Assembly (NCBI GenBank): GCA_030247855.1
Contig: JAPDRN010000119.1
Location: forward strand, 62,214 to 102,827
Length of the DNA stretch: 40,614 nucleotides
Direction of reading: 5' to 3'
DNA from: Knufia peltigerae
Lineage: Eukaryota; Ascomycota; Eurotiomycetes; Chaetothyriales; Trichomeriaceae
Shown here: positions 8,088 to 17,618 of the stretch, piece after piece
Position numbering within the stretch: position 1 is the first letter of the stretch
How the letters are laid out: each line of letters starts with the position of its first letter
Program-made: the position numbers and the translations under genes
Notes under the pieces: model-generated
Seen by the model: only the letters and a program-made list of their open reading frames with translations
Told to the model about the DNA's origin: nothing
The model's database searches: none

Positions 8088-9620
8088 ATGAAACGGAGAT
8101 CTATCATTCCGACGGCAGTTCTTGGGCTACTTCTCGCAGCATCTAGTTCCTGCCCTGCTGCGTCCGTCGAAGTTGTTCCGCCAGAGCAGGCCACAGATGT
8201 GGCGCTTGATCTTATGTTGACCCGGGAGGGGCAGCGCATGCTTGACCGCTTCCAGCTGGCACGCTCCAAGTCGGCCAACCTTGCCGTGACGGCGTCGGTT
8301 GATCTGGTGCGGCAGGTACTGGTCATTGATCTGGATCGGCGGATTCTGGATGGCGAAGACGATCACTCGTTTGAGGATATCGAGCAGCGGATCAGGACTG
8401 CGCTGGCAGCTTATGCACTGCAGGCTGGTGCGGGGGAAGTAGTGACCGAGATCGTCTACGGGGGGAAGCCTTACTCGCACTACTTTCAGCGCGACTTACA
8501 GTTCAGGCAGGGGGTGGCGCCATTAGGAAACTCGGTACTTGTGTCAGCCAGTCATGGCCTGGTGAGCATTCATCCCGGCCGGGAGTGGGAATTCCAGCGT
8601 CCGCTCAGTCACGGCATTCGAGAGGATCTCATCACTCCCGGGTACGCGGAGGAGCTGCAGACCTTCCTTCAGGACAGGGGTTCGGCGTCAGTGTATCGGG
8701 CTCGCCGCAATACGGGCGATCTTCACCCGGATTCGATGAGGCCGTGGAGTGAGATGTCCGCACGCTATCATCTTATGAACCTGCTCCCTGACCGCACCGA
8801 CATCTGGCATCACTTTGCCAACAGTACGGAGAGGGATAGGGAGGTAAAAGACGACATCAGGTCGCGGCCTTACTACGCCAATCATCTGGCGGTGGAGGGC
8901 ATGCTCAGCCTTCATACCAATGCAAGCGACTCACCCTCTGCCCGAGGCACGCGAGCGTACTACCACGCAAACAAGCAAGCAGATCGTGAATTGGGCGATA
9001 TGGCGCTGTGCTATATGCATGAACTCATTACTGCGCAGGACGCATACACAGAGTTTCCAGTTGCGGCAAAGTCAGAGGCCGCCCGCCATGGCGAGAACGG
9101 GTTCGCACACATGCCCTCGGTTGTGATCGAGATAGCGTTCCACACAAATGCTGAAGACGCAGCCGCCTTCCTGGATCCAGTGTTCCGCACTGCCTCCATG
9201 AAGGGAGTCGAGAAGGGCTACCGGCTCTTCCGCGAAGGCAAGGGCTGCGTTCCGTTGAAGGCCGAGCCCATCCAGGGAATCCAGTTGCCCCAGGGAAGCT
9301 CACAGCAGGTTGATGTCGCCTTCGAGGGCTATCCGCAGTACCCCATCGAACTGGTCACCACGAACGTGGGCTGCCCGCCCGGATGGACCTGTAGCGACGG
9401 AAAGGTTCACATCACTACCCCCGACGACAAACCCAGCCAGATCACCCTGCGGTGCGAGAACGCCGGGAGTGCGCCAATTCTGTGGGATACGCGGGTCGTG
9501 GACGCCGATGGCGTGAAATCGCCGTCTGTGCGCCACGTCGTGCAGTGCATCCGAACGTCGCGCGGATCGAATGGGGCTCCGATCAGCCCTGCCGGTGTGG
9601 AGCCCGCGACGGCAGGTTGA
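8088..9620 (+). CDS. Exported N-acetylmuramoyl-L-alanine amidase
   Basis: 510 aa. It should cleave the amide between MurNAc and the stem peptide. A signal peptide (about 1-25) is followed by an amidase_3-type domain: the zinc-ligand region SASHG (H156), ELQTFLQDRGSASVYRARR, LSLHTNAS (H276) and the catalytic VVIEIAFHTNAEDAA (E348). A C-terminal region of about 110 residues (400-510) with Cys pairs is not recognised. The start at 8088 is chosen for its AGGAG site; the upstream in-frame Met lacks one. Codon use and GC look lower and less biased than in the neighbours, suggesting transfer or relaxed selection. Confidence 0.85.
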   Translation: MKRRSIIPTAVLGLLLAASSSCPAASVEVVPPEQATDVALDLMLTREGQRMLDRFQLARSKSANLAVTASVDLVRQVLVIDLDRRILDGEDDHSFEDIEQRIRTALAAYALQAGAGEVVTEIVYGGKPYSHYFQRDLQFRQGVAPLGNSVLVSASHGLVSIHPGREWEFQRPLSHGIREDLITPGYAEELQTFLQDRGSASVYRARRNTGDLHPDSMRPWSEMSARYHLMNLLPDRTDIWHHFANSTERDREVKDDIRSRPYYANHLAVEGMLSLHTNASDSPSARGTRAYYHANKQADRELGDMALCYMHELITAQDAYTEFPVAAKSEAARHGENGFAHMPSVVIEIAFHTNAEDAAAFLDPVFRTASMKGVEKGYRLFREGKGCVPLKAEPIQGIQLPQGSSQQVDVAFEGYPQYPIELVTTNVGCPPGWTCSDGKVHITTPDDKPSQITLRCENAGSAPILWDTRVVDADGVKSPSVRHVVQCIRTSRGSNGAPISPAGVEPATAG

Positions 9621-9629
9621 GTGCTTTGT

Positions 9630-9655
9630 GAAGCGGGCGCTTTCGCGCCCGCTTC
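9630..9655. terminator. Bidirectional terminator between amidase gene and trxB
   Basis: GAAGCGGGCG pairs perfectly with CGCCCGCTTC around a 6-nt loop. It lies between two convergent stops. Confidence 0.75.
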
Positions 9656-9690
9656 GAGTCAACCACACCTCGACGCTACAGAAGCCAGCC

Positions 9691-10662
9691 TCAGCTGGCC
9701 TTGCCCTGTGCATCCAGGTAACGCTCTGCATCCAGTGCGGCCATGCAGCCGAAGCCCGCTGAGGTGATCGCCTGGCGGTAGTGCTGGTCGGCCACGTCGC
9801 CGGCGGCGAACACGCCTTCCACCGAGGTCTGGGTGGCGTTGCCGCCCAGGCCCGAACGGATTTCCAGGTAACCGTTGTTCATGGTCAGCTGGCCGTCGAA
9901 CAGCTGGGTGTTCGGGTGGTGGCCGATGGCCACAAAGAAGCCGTGTGCGTCGATGTCGCGGGTGCTGCCGTCCAGGGTCGACTTCACGCGCACGCCGGTC
10001 ACGCCGGCCTCGTTGCCCAGCACTTCCTCCACCTGGTGGTGCCAGACAGTTTCGATCTTGCCGGCTTCAACCTTGGCGAACAGCTTGTCCTGCATGATCT
10101 TTTCCGCCTTCAGGGTGTCGCGGCGGTGGACCAGGTAGACCTTGCGGGCGATGTTGGACAGGTACAGCGCTTCTTCCACGGCGGTGTTGCCGCCGCCAAC
10201 CACGACCACGTCCTGGTCACGGTAGAAGAAGCCGTCGCAGGTGGCGCAGGCGGAGACGCCGCGGCCCTTGAACTCGTCTTCGGTCGGGATGCCCAGGTAC
10301 TTGGCGGTCGCGCCGGTGGAGATGATCAGGGCGTCACAGGTGTACTCGTGGCTGTCGCCGATCAGCTTGAACGGGCGCTGCGACAGATCCGCCGTGTGGA
10401 TGTGGTCGAAGATGACCTCGGTCTCGAAGCGCTCGGCGTGGGCCTGCATGCGCGCCATCAGGTCCGGGCCCATCAGGCCGTGGGCGTCACCCGGCCAGTT
10501 GTCCACTTCGGTGGTGGTCATCAGCTGGCCACCCTGCTGCAGGCCGGTGATGACGACCGGCTTCAGGTTGGCGCGGGCAGCGTAGACGGCAGCGGTCCAA
10601 CCGGCCGGGCCGGAACCGAGGATGACAAGACGCTGGTGGCGGGAGGGCAGGCTGGTGCTCAT
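9691..10662 (-). CDS. trxB: Thioredoxin-disulfide reductase
   Basis: 323 aa from the chosen start. It reduces thioredoxin with NADPH through FAD. The FAD-binding GSGPAG is at 16-21, GGQLMTTTEVDNWPG at 44-58, the redox-active CATCDG at 139-144, the NADPH-binding VVGGGNTAVEEALYL at about 155-169, and the C-terminal FAD motif VFAAGDVADQHYRQAITSAGFGCMAALDAERYL. The frame extends to 10710, but the Met at 10662 (MSTSLPSRHQRL) gives a family-like N-terminus. It is divergent from ftsK. Confidence 0.97.
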   Translation of the reverse strand: MSTSLPSRHQRLVILGSGPAGWTAAVYAARANLKPVVITGLQQGGQLMTTTEVDNWPGDAHGLMGPDLMARMQAHAERFETEVIFDHIHTADLSQRPFKLIGDSHEYTCDALIISTGATAKYLGIPTEDEFKGRGVSACATCDGFFYRDQDVVVVGGGNTAVEEALYLSNIARKVYLVHRRDTLKAEKIMQDKLFAKVEAGKIETVWHHQVEEVLGNEAGVTGVRVKSTLDGSTRDIDAHGFFVAIGHHPNTQLFDGQLTMNNGYLEIRSGLGGNATQTSVEGVFAAGDVADQHYRQAITSAGFGCMAALDAERYLDAQGKAS

Positions 10663-10894
10663 GTAGACTCGCGAAAAGGTAGATGGGACAAGGCGCGGCG
10701 ATGTTTGCACAGCATCCTTGGCTGGTCATAGAGTGGCGGCTGGGGCAGGGCGATTCAAGCCGATGAACAGAACAGCGCCATCCACGGGCGGTTTTGGGCC
10801 CTGTCCCCGCTTGTGCGGTAACGGATAACTGAAAACTGACGCCGTCTCGTTTATTATCAAACACTAACAGCGCATTCCAAAGGTATGGTCTAAG

Positions 10895-13258
10895 GTGGCG
10901 AAGCAGGTCCCCGAACGCTCCAAGTCCGACGACAAAAAGGCATCGCGTCGCTCGGCGGCGGCGGCCACGACCGACAATCCACGCCGTCAGCGCCTGTGGC
11001 GCGACCTGGGTCTGATCGCCATCGCGCCGGCGCTGCTGTATCTGGCTGCCAGCCTTTTCACCTATTCAGCCACCGATCCGGGCTGGTCGCACACCGGCAG
11101 CGTGGTCGCGCCGGTACACAACATGGGCGGCCGCGCGGGTGCGTGGATTGCCGACGTGCTGCTGCAGCTGTTCGGCTACATCGCCTTCCTGCTGCCGGTG
11201 GTGCTGGGCGCGCTGGCCTGGATCGCGATGTTCGGCCTCAAGCGCGAGAGCAAGGGCGAGAACGATCTGGACCCCGCATTGCGGCTGGTCGGCCTGGTCG
11301 GCTTCCTGATCGCCGGCACCGGTTTCCTGCACGTGCGCCTGTTCAGTGGCGACGTCTCCCATGCCGGCGGCATTCTCGGCAAGCTGGTCGGCAATTCGCT
11401 CAGTGTGGGCTTCGGCGCGCTGGGTGCGAACCTGTTCGTGCTGGTGCTGCTGCTGGCCTCGATCACCTTGGCCACAGGCCTATCCTGGTTCGTGGTGATG
11501 GAGAAGATCGGTCGCGGCGTGATGTCACTGGCGCCGTTGCTGGAGCGCAAGAAGGAGCAGGCCACCGAGTGGCAGCAGACCCGCGTGATGCGCGAGGAGC
11601 GCCAGGAAGTGCGCAAGGCCGATGCCGAAGTGCGCGCCAAGCGCGAACCGGTGAAGATCGAACCGCGCCCCGAGCCGGTGATCGAAAAAAGTGATCGGGC
11701 CAAGCGCGACAATCAGATCCCGATGTTCCGTGGCGTCAACGGCGACGGCTCGGACCTGCCGCCGCTGGCCCTACTGGATGATCCCAAGCCGCAGCCCGTG
11801 GGCTATGACAAGGACACCCTCGACGCGCTGTCGCGGCAGATCGAGTTCAAGCTCAAGGACTTCCGCATCGATGCACAGGTGGTCGGCGCCAACCCCGGCC
11901 CGGTCATCACCCGCTTCGAGATCGAGCCGGCGCCGGGCATCAAGGTCAGCCAGATCAGTTCGCTGGACAAGGACATCGCCCGCGGCCTGTCGGTCAAGTC
12001 GGTGCGTGTGGTCGATGTGATCCCGGGCAAGTCGGTGATCGGCCTGGAAATCCCCAACGTCACCCGCGAGATGATCTACCTGTCCGAGCTGCTGCGCTCG
12101 AAGGAATACGACAAGTCGGCCAGCGCGCTGACCCTCGCGCTGGGCAAGGACATCGCCGGCCGCTCGACCGTGGCCGACCTGGCGCGCATGCCCCACCTGC
12201 TGGTGGCCGGTACCACCGGCTCGGGCAAGTCGGTGGCGGTCAATGCGATGGTGCTGAGCCTGTTGTTCAAGGCGTCGCCGAAAGACCTGCGGATGCTGAT
12301 GATCGATCCGAAGATGCTCGAACTGAGCGTCTACCAGGGCATTCCGCACCTGCTGGCGCCGGTGGTCACCGACATGAAGGAGGCCGCCAACGGCCTGCGC
12401 TGGTGCGTGGCCGAGATGGAGCGCCGCTACAAGCTAATGAGCGCGGTGGGCGTGCGCAACCTGGCCGGCTTCAACAAGAAGGTGAAGGACGCGCAGGACG
12501 CCGGGCAGCCGATGATGGACCCGCTGTTCAAGCCGAACCCGGAGCTGGGCGAGGCGCCGCGCCCGCTGGAGACGCTGCCGTTCATCGTCATCTTCATCGA
12601 CGAATTCGCCGACATGATGATGATCGTCGGCAAGAAGGTCGAAGAGCTGATTGCGCGACTGGCGCAGAAGGCACGTGCGGCCGGCATCCACCTGATCCTG
12701 GCCACCCAGCGCCCGTCGGTTGACGTCATCACCGGCCTGATCAAGGCCAACATTCCCACCCGCATCGCCTTCCAGGTCAGCTCGAAGATCGATTCGCGCA
12801 CCATCCTCGACCAGTCCGGCGCCGAGACGCTGCTCGGTCACGGCGACATGCTGTACCTGCCGCCGGGCACGGCGATGCCCGAGCGTGTGCACGGCGCCTT
12901 CGTGTCCGATGAGGAAGTGCATCGCGTGGTCGAGCACCTCAAGGCAATGGGGCCGGCCGACTATGTCGACGGCGTGCTGGACGAAGTACAGACGATGGGC
13001 GATGGCGTGGTGGTCGGTGCGACCGGCCTGCCGGAGACCAGTTCCGGCGGCGGCGATGAGTCCGACCCGCTGTACGACGAAGCGCTGCGCGTGGTCACCG
13101 AGACCCGCCGCGCGTCGATTTCCGGTGTGCAGCGTCGCCTGAAGATCGGCTACAACCGCGCGGCGCGACTGATCGAAGCCATGGAAGCGGCTGGTGTGGT
13201 CAGTCCGCCCGAGCACAACGGCGACCGCACGGTGCTGGCACCGCCGCCGCCGAAGTAA
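10895..13258 (+). CDS. ftsK: FtsK DNA translocase
   Basis: 787 aa, a compact FtsK. It is anchored at the septum, moves chromosomes toward dif and activates XerCD. There are about four N-terminal membrane segments (residues 35-215), a short charged linker (215-290), the alpha/beta motor with Walker A GTTGSGKS near 439 and Walker B FIDEFADMM near 569, and a C-terminal winged-helix gamma domain (about 725-780, TRRASISGVQRRLKIGYNRAARLIEAME) that reads KOPS. The start is GTG; the AAAGG at 10879-10883 is its likely ribosome site. The dif site lies 20 kb away in this window. Confidence 0.97.
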   Translation: MAKQVPERSKSDDKKASRRSAAAATTDNPRRQRLWRDLGLIAIAPALLYLAASLFTYSATDPGWSHTGSVVAPVHNMGGRAGAWIADVLLQLFGYIAFLLPVVLGALAWIAMFGLKRESKGENDLDPALRLVGLVGFLIAGTGFLHVRLFSGDVSHAGGILGKLVGNSLSVGFGALGANLFVLVLLLASITLATGLSWFVVMEKIGRGVMSLAPLLERKKEQATEWQQTRVMREERQEVRKADAEVRAKREPVKIEPRPEPVIEKSDRAKRDNQIPMFRGVNGDGSDLPPLALLDDPKPQPVGYDKDTLDALSRQIEFKLKDFRIDAQVVGANPGPVITRFEIEPAPGIKVSQISSLDKDIARGLSVKSVRVVDVIPGKSVIGLEIPNVTREMIYLSELLRSKEYDKSASALTLALGKDIAGRSTVADLARMPHLLVAGTTGSGKSVAVNAMVLSLLFKASPKDLRMLMIDPKMLELSVYQGIPHLLAPVVTDMKEAANGLRWCVAEMERRYKLMSAVGVRNLAGFNKKVKDAQDAGQPMMDPLFKPNPELGEAPRPLETLPFIVIFIDEFADMMMIVGKKVEELIARLAQKARAAGIHLILATQRPSVDVITGLIKANIPTRIAFQVSSKIDSRTILDQSGAETLLGHGDMLYLPPGTAMPERVHGAFVSDEEVHRVVEHLKAMGPADYVDGVLDEVQTMGDGVVVGATGLPETSSGGGDESDPLYDEALRVVTETRRASISGVQRRLKIGYNRAARLIEAMEAAGVVSPPEHNGDRTVLAPPPPK

Positions 13259-13299
13259 GCCAAGCCCTGCCGCACTCCCGACGTCCAAGGAACCGACGC

Positions 13300-15240
13300 A
13301 TGCTTCAACCCGTTTCCTGCGCGCTGGCGCTGGCCTGCCTGCTGGCAGCCGGCCCGGCGCTGGCCGACGCCGCCGCGACGGCTGTACCCGCAGTCGCGCC
13401 ACCGTCCACCGGCAGCGATGCCGAGGCCAGCAACAACTTCAGCTTCGTACGTTATCGCGCCGACTACCAGGTGCGCGCCGATGCCGGCAACGTGCAGACT
13501 GAAACCTACGAGATCCTGCTCAAGACCAAGGCAGCGGTGGAGCAGTTCAGCCAGGTGCGGTTGAGCTACAGCGAGAAGATGGAAACGCTGGATGTGGTCA
13601 ACGCCTATACGCTGACCGCCGACGGCCAGCGTCGCGAAGTGCCGGCCGATCGCATCTACACCCAGGAAAGCTATTCCAGTGCCTCGGCGGCGATGTATGC
13701 CGACCGCAAGGTGCGGGTGATCGTGTTCCCCAATCTGGCGCCGGGCACGCGGCTGTTTTACCAGGTACGGCGCACCCAGCTGACGCCGTACTTCCCAGGC
13801 TACTTCGGCCTGTGGGAAACCTTCAATGTGTTCACCCAGTACGACGATGCCGAGGTGACGCTCAGCGCGCCGGCCAACCTGCCGATGCACGTGGACAGCC
13901 GTGGCGTGCAGGGCAGTGATCGCCCGGTGGTGAAGAACGGCCAGGCGCAGTGGCGCTGGCGCTACCAGCGCCGCGAGCCGATGCAGGCGCAGAACTGGTC
14001 GGCGGCAGTGTGGGAGTTCGGGCCGAACATCATGGCCAGTACCTACCGCGACTGGGCGCAGATGGGTCGCGCCTATCAACTGAAGGCAGGGCCGGCCGCA
14101 CAGGTCACCCCGGAGATCCAGGCGCTGGCCGATGAAGTCACCGCCGGCATCAGCGACCGTCGCGCGCAGGCGGATGCGCTGTATCGCTGGGTCGCGCAGA
14201 ACATCCGCTACGTGGCGGTGTACCTGGGCAATGGCGGCCTGGAGCCGAACAGCGCGCAGAGCATCCTCGACAACCACTATGGCGACTGCAAGGACCACGT
14301 GACGATCCTCGAGGCGCTGCTGGCGGCCAAGGGCATCACCAGTTCACCGGTGCTGATCGGTGCCGGTGGCGGCCCGACGCTGCCGAAGATTCCGCTGCTG
14401 GGCCGCTTCAACCACGCCATCACCTACGTGCCCGAGTTCGACCTGTACCTGGATTCGACCAGTGCCTGGGCGCGCTTCGGCCAGTTGCCCGATGGCGACC
14501 TCGGCGCGCCGGTGCTGCACACCCGCGATGCCACTCTGGCGCGCACACCTGCCAACGACCCGCAGCGCAACGCGACGGTGATGGACGTGCGTTTCACCTT
14601 TGACGCGCAGGGCAATCTGCGTGGCGAGACGGTGCCGCAGCTGAGCGACAACGCCGAGATCGGCATGCGCGCGCAGTTCGCCCAGCTCAATGCACAGAAC
14701 CGGGCGCGCGCTGAAGAATCGATCATGGCCGCGTCCGGTTTCGATGGCCGCGGCCAGCTGCAGTTGCAGGGTGTGCCGGTCGACCTGACCCGGCCGTTTG
14801 GCTATCGCATGGCCTTCCAGGCCGAGGATTACGTGGACTTCGACGTGGCCGGCGGCATGGCCGTGCCCGATCCGCCCGGTGGTGAATCGGTGCGCGGGCT
14901 GTATGCAAGTGCCTCGGCGCCGGACAACGAGACGCCGTTCTACTGCAATGCCAGCCTGCGCGAGGAAACCTATCGCCTGCAGTTCCCGGCCAATGCCCCG
15001 ATCATCGCGGTTCCACGCAGCCAGCGGTTTGCCAATGCGGCCGGCGAGTACCGGGTCGACTGGAGCCGGCAGGGCCAGGAAGTGACCGTGCATCACCGCC
15101 TGCAGCAGAACGCGGTGCGCGGCGCCGAGGCGCTGTGCCAGCCGCAGGACTATGCCGCGTTCCGCGCGCTGTTCCGCGAGGTACGCCGCGGCTTCCGTGG
15201 CCAGGTGCTGTACGGCAAGCTGCCGGCCGCTGGCGGCTGA
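13300..15240 (+). CDS. Exported DUF3857/transglutaminase-like protein
   Basis: 646 aa. A signal peptide (1-23, ends PALADA) is followed by a beta-rich DUF3857 domain (about 45-250) and a transglutaminase-like core. Its probable catalytic triad is C330 in NHYGDCKDH, the His of FNHAIT (about 370) and the Asp of LYLDSTSAW (about 385). The fold suits a cysteine protease or peptidase, but the substrate is unknown. It follows ftsK by 41 bp on the same strand and separates ftsK from lolA, genes adjacent in many gammaproteobacteria. Confidence 0.88.
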   Translation: MLQPVSCALALACLLAAGPALADAAATAVPAVAPPSTGSDAEASNNFSFVRYRADYQVRADAGNVQTETYEILLKTKAAVEQFSQVRLSYSEKMETLDVVNAYTLTADGQRREVPADRIYTQESYSSASAAMYADRKVRVIVFPNLAPGTRLFYQVRRTQLTPYFPGYFGLWETFNVFTQYDDAEVTLSAPANLPMHVDSRGVQGSDRPVVKNGQAQWRWRYQRREPMQAQNWSAAVWEFGPNIMASTYRDWAQMGRAYQLKAGPAAQVTPEIQALADEVTAGISDRRAQADALYRWVAQNIRYVAVYLGNGGLEPNSAQSILDNHYGDCKDHVTILEALLAAKGITSSPVLIGAGGGPTLPKIPLLGRFNHAITYVPEFDLYLDSTSAWARFGQLPDGDLGAPVLHTRDATLARTPANDPQRNATVMDVRFTFDAQGNLRGETVPQLSDNAEIGMRAQFAQLNAQNRARAEESIMAASGFDGRGQLQLQGVPVDLTRPFGYRMAFQAEDYVDFDVAGGMAVPDPPGGESVRGLYASASAPDNETPFYCNASLREETYRLQFPANAPIIAVPRSQRFANAAGEYRVDWSRQGQEVTVHHRLQQNAVRGAEALCQPQDYAAFRALFREVRRGFRGQVLYGKLPAAGG

Positions 15241-15251
15241 ATCGCCGATCA

Positions 15252-15284
15252 GCGATCAGGGCGTCATAATGGCGTCCTGATCGC
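15252..15284. other. Hairpin before lolA
   Basis: GCGATCAGG pairs with CCTGATCGC around a 15-nt loop that also holds a CATAAT (-10-like) sequence at 15265-15270. It could terminate the preceding gene or mark a lolA promoter region. Confidence 0.4.
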
Positions 15285-15350
15285 CCATTCATCTTTCGCC
15301 GGGCACACTGGCACCCAACTTTCCTGGCCGCGCGCCCACAGGATCCCTGC

Positions 15351-15989
15351 ATGAACCTTCGCCTCCGCCGTTTCCTTGCCACCACCACCCTGGCCGTGGC
15401 CTGCGCCGCTGCCGGCAGCGCCTGGGCCGGCGCCCGTGATGACCTGAAAACCTTCACCACCGGCCTGAAGGGCCTGGATGGGCAGTTCAGCCAGCAGGTG
15501 TTCGACAGCCGCGGCAAGGTCAAGGAATCCACCAGTGGTCGCGTCGCTTTGTCGGCACCGCGCCTGTTCCGTTGGGAGTACGTGCGCCCGCACGAGCAGC
15601 TGATCGTGGCTGACGGCAAGAAGGTGTGGATGTTCGAGCCGGACCTGGAGCAGGCGACCGTGCGCGAGCAGGGCAAGGAAGAGCAGAACAGCCCGCTGAC
15701 CGCGCTGATCAATCCGGCACTGCTGGAGCAGCAGTACGACGTGAGCGAAGAGGCCGCTACCCGCGATGGCCTGCAGTGGCTGTCGCTGTCGCCGAAGCGC
15801 GAGACCGAAGCCAGCTTCCAGTACGCCGCGCTGGGCTTCAACGCGCAGGGTCTGGCCAAGATGGAAATCACCGATGCGGTTGGCCAGCGCACCGTGATCA
15901 GCTTCAGTGGCTGGAAGCGCAACCCCAGCTTCGCCGCCAACACCTTCCGCTTCACCCCGCCGGCCGGTACCGACGTCATCGGCAACTGA
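15351..15989 (+). CDS. lolA: Outer-membrane lipoprotein carrier LolA
   Basis: 212 aa, normal length. This periplasmic chaperone takes lipoproteins from LolCDE to LolB. It has a signal peptide (1-26, SAWA cleavage), then DDLKTFTTGLKGLDGQFSQQ, the strand PRLFRWEYVRPHEQLIVADGKKVWMFEPDLEQ that is highly typical of LolA, and a C-terminal FTPPAGTDVI. The AGGA ribosome site precedes the ATG. It lies immediately before rarA, the conserved ftsK-lolA-rarA order. Confidence 0.96.
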   Translation: MNLRLRRFLATTTLAVACAAAGSAWAGARDDLKTFTTGLKGLDGQFSQQVFDSRGKVKESTSGRVALSAPRLFRWEYVRPHEQLIVADGKKVWMFEPDLEQATVREQGKEEQNSPLTALINPALLEQQYDVSEEAATRDGLQWLSLSPKRETEASFQYAALGFNAQGLAKMEITDAVGQRTVISFSGWKRNPSFAANTFRFTPPAGTDVIGN

Positions 15990-15996
15990 TCGTGGC

Positions 15997-16148
15997 CGCC
16001 GGGCATGGCCCGGCGCTACCGCCCTTGGTAGGTGTCAACCTTGGTTGACACGCTTTTGATCTGCCGGCCAGCGGCCGGCACTACCGATCATGGTCCGCCG
16101 GGCATGGCCCGGCGCTACCGCCCTTGGTAGGTGCCAACCTTGGTTGGC
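15997..16148. repeat. Cluster of five SMAG-like REP units
   Basis: Five GTAG-type palindromes in alternating orientation: 15997-16019 (minus), 16028-16051 (plus), 16062-16084 (minus), 16096-16118 (minus) and 16127-16148 (plus). Units 1 and 4 are identical over 23 bp. Units 2 and 5 share the CAACCTTGGTTG body also found at 6732-6754. The cluster fills the lolA-rarA gap and may act as transcript stabiliser or terminator. Confidence 0.8.
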
Positions 16149-16166
16149 GCGCTCTCGCGTTACAAT
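16139..16166 (+). promoter_or_regulatory. Predicted rarA promoter, -35 inside a REP unit
   Basis: CTTGGT at 16139-16144 and TACAAT at 16161-16166 are separated by 16 bp. The -10 ends six bases before the GTG at 16173, so the mRNA would start at or next to the start codon. Confidence 0.4.
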
Positions 16167-16172
16167 GAGCAC

Positions 16173-17534
16173 GTGCCAAGACATCGCTCCACTTCATTCC
16201 CCGGTCCCGATCTGCTGAGTGTCGATCGGGAACACATGCGCCCGCTGGCCGAGCGCATGCGCCCCCGCACCCTGGACGAAATGGTCGGGCAGAAGCGTCT
16301 GCTCGCGCCGGAGAGCGCGCTGCGCCGCGCGGTTGAATCCGGGCGCGTGCATTCGATGATCCTGTGGGGGCCGCCGGGCTGCGGCAAGACCACGCTGGCG
16401 TTGCTGCTGGCTGAATACTCCGACGCCGAATTCCGTGCCATTTCCGCGGTGCTGTCCGGCCTGCCGGAGGTGCGCCAGGTGCTGGCCGAGGCGGCGCAGC
16501 GCTTCGCCGAAGGCCGTCGTACCGTGCTGTTCGTCGACGAAGTGCATCGCTTCAACAAGGCGCAGCAGGATGCGTTCCTGCCGCATATCGAGCGCGGCAC
16601 CATCCTGTTCGTTGGCGCCACCACCGAGAACCCGTCGTTCGAGTTGAACTCCGCGCTGCTGTCGCGTTGCCGCGTGCACGTGCTGGAAGGCGTCTCGCCG
16701 ACCGACATCGTTGAAGCGCTGGAGCGTGCATTGGGCGATCGCGAGCGTGGCCTCGGCGAGGAACACATCGAGGTTGCGCCGGAGCTGCTGCTGGAGATCG
16801 CCACCGCTGCCGATGGCGACGTGCGTCGTGCGTTGACCCTGCTGGAAATCGCCGCCGAACTGGCGGGCGGGGAGGGTGGTCGCATCACCCCGCAGACCCT
16901 CACCCAGGTGCTGGCCGACCGCACCCGCCGCTTCGACAAGGGCGGCGAGCAGTTCTACGACCAGATCTCTGCGCTGCACAAATCCGTGCGCAGCTCCAAT
17001 CCCGATGCCGCGCTGTACTGGCTCACGCGCATGCTCGACGGCGGCTGTGATCCGTCGTATCTGGCACGCCGGCTGACCCGCATGGCCATCGAAGACATCG
17101 GCCTGGCCGACCCGCGCGCACAGAGCATGGCGCTGGAAGCGTGGGACATCTACGAGCGGCTGGGCAGCCCGGAGGGCGAGCTCGCCTTCGCCCAGCTGGT
17201 GCTGTACCTGGCCAGCACCGCCAAGTCGAATGCCGGCTATGCCGCCTTCAACCAGGCCAAGGCCGATGTGCGCGACAGCGGTACCGAAGAAGTGCCACTG
17301 CACCTGCGCAACGCACCGACCAAGCTCATGAAGGAGCTGGGCTACGGCGCCGAGTACCAGTACGACCACGACGCCGAGGGCGGCATCGCGCTGGACCAGA
17401 CTGGCTTCCCCGATGCGATGGGCGAGCGGGTGTACTACAACCCGGTGCCGCGCGGACTGGAGATCAAGTTGAAGGAAAAGCTCGACCGGCTGCGTGCCGA
17501 GCGTGAGGCGGCGAGGGCGGCCAAGGGCGCGTAG
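16173..17534 (+). CDS. rarA: RarA (MgsA), replication-associated AAA+ ATPase
   Basis: 453 aa from a GTG start. RarA acts at stalled forks and gaps with SSB and RecA. Motifs are RPLAERMRPRTLDEMVGQ at the start of the AAA domain, Walker A GPPGCGKTT, Walker B LFVDEVHRFNKAQQD, sensor 1 GATTENPSFELNSALLSRC, and the C-terminal tetramerisation region with YLASTAKSNAGYAAFNQA and PVPRGLEIKLKEKL. The frame is open to 16131, but that ATG lies inside a REP unit, so the GTG just behind a -10 box is preferred; the Met at 16236 is an alternative. Confidence 0.93.
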   Translation: MPRHRSTSFPGPDLLSVDREHMRPLAERMRPRTLDEMVGQKRLLAPESALRRAVESGRVHSMILWGPPGCGKTTLALLLAEYSDAEFRAISAVLSGLPEVRQVLAEAAQRFAEGRRTVLFVDEVHRFNKAQQDAFLPHIERGTILFVGATTENPSFELNSALLSRCRVHVLEGVSPTDIVEALERALGDRERGLGEEHIEVAPELLLEIATAADGDVRRALTLLEIAAELAGGEGGRITPQTLTQVLADRTRRFDKGGEQFYDQISALHKSVRSSNPDAALYWLTRMLDGGCDPSYLARRLTRMAIEDIGLADPRAQSMALEAWDIYERLGSPEGELAFAQLVLYLASTAKSNAGYAAFNQAKADVRDSGTEEVPLHLRNAPTKLMKELGYGAEYQYDHDAEGGIALDQTGFPDAMGERVYYNPVPRGLEIKLKEKLDRLRAEREAARAAKGA

Positions 17535-17618
17535 TCGTCTGCGTGTGGCAAGGCGGCGCATTGCTCCGCTCGCATGCATTTGGCAGACTGCGCGGCTTAT
17601 TTTTCAAGGAACGATGCC

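Noticed and set aside
10885..10893. ATG-GTC-TAA mini ORF before the ftsK GTG
   Set aside because: The AAAGG is one base from this ATG, too close for use, but well placed for the GTG. Probably chance.
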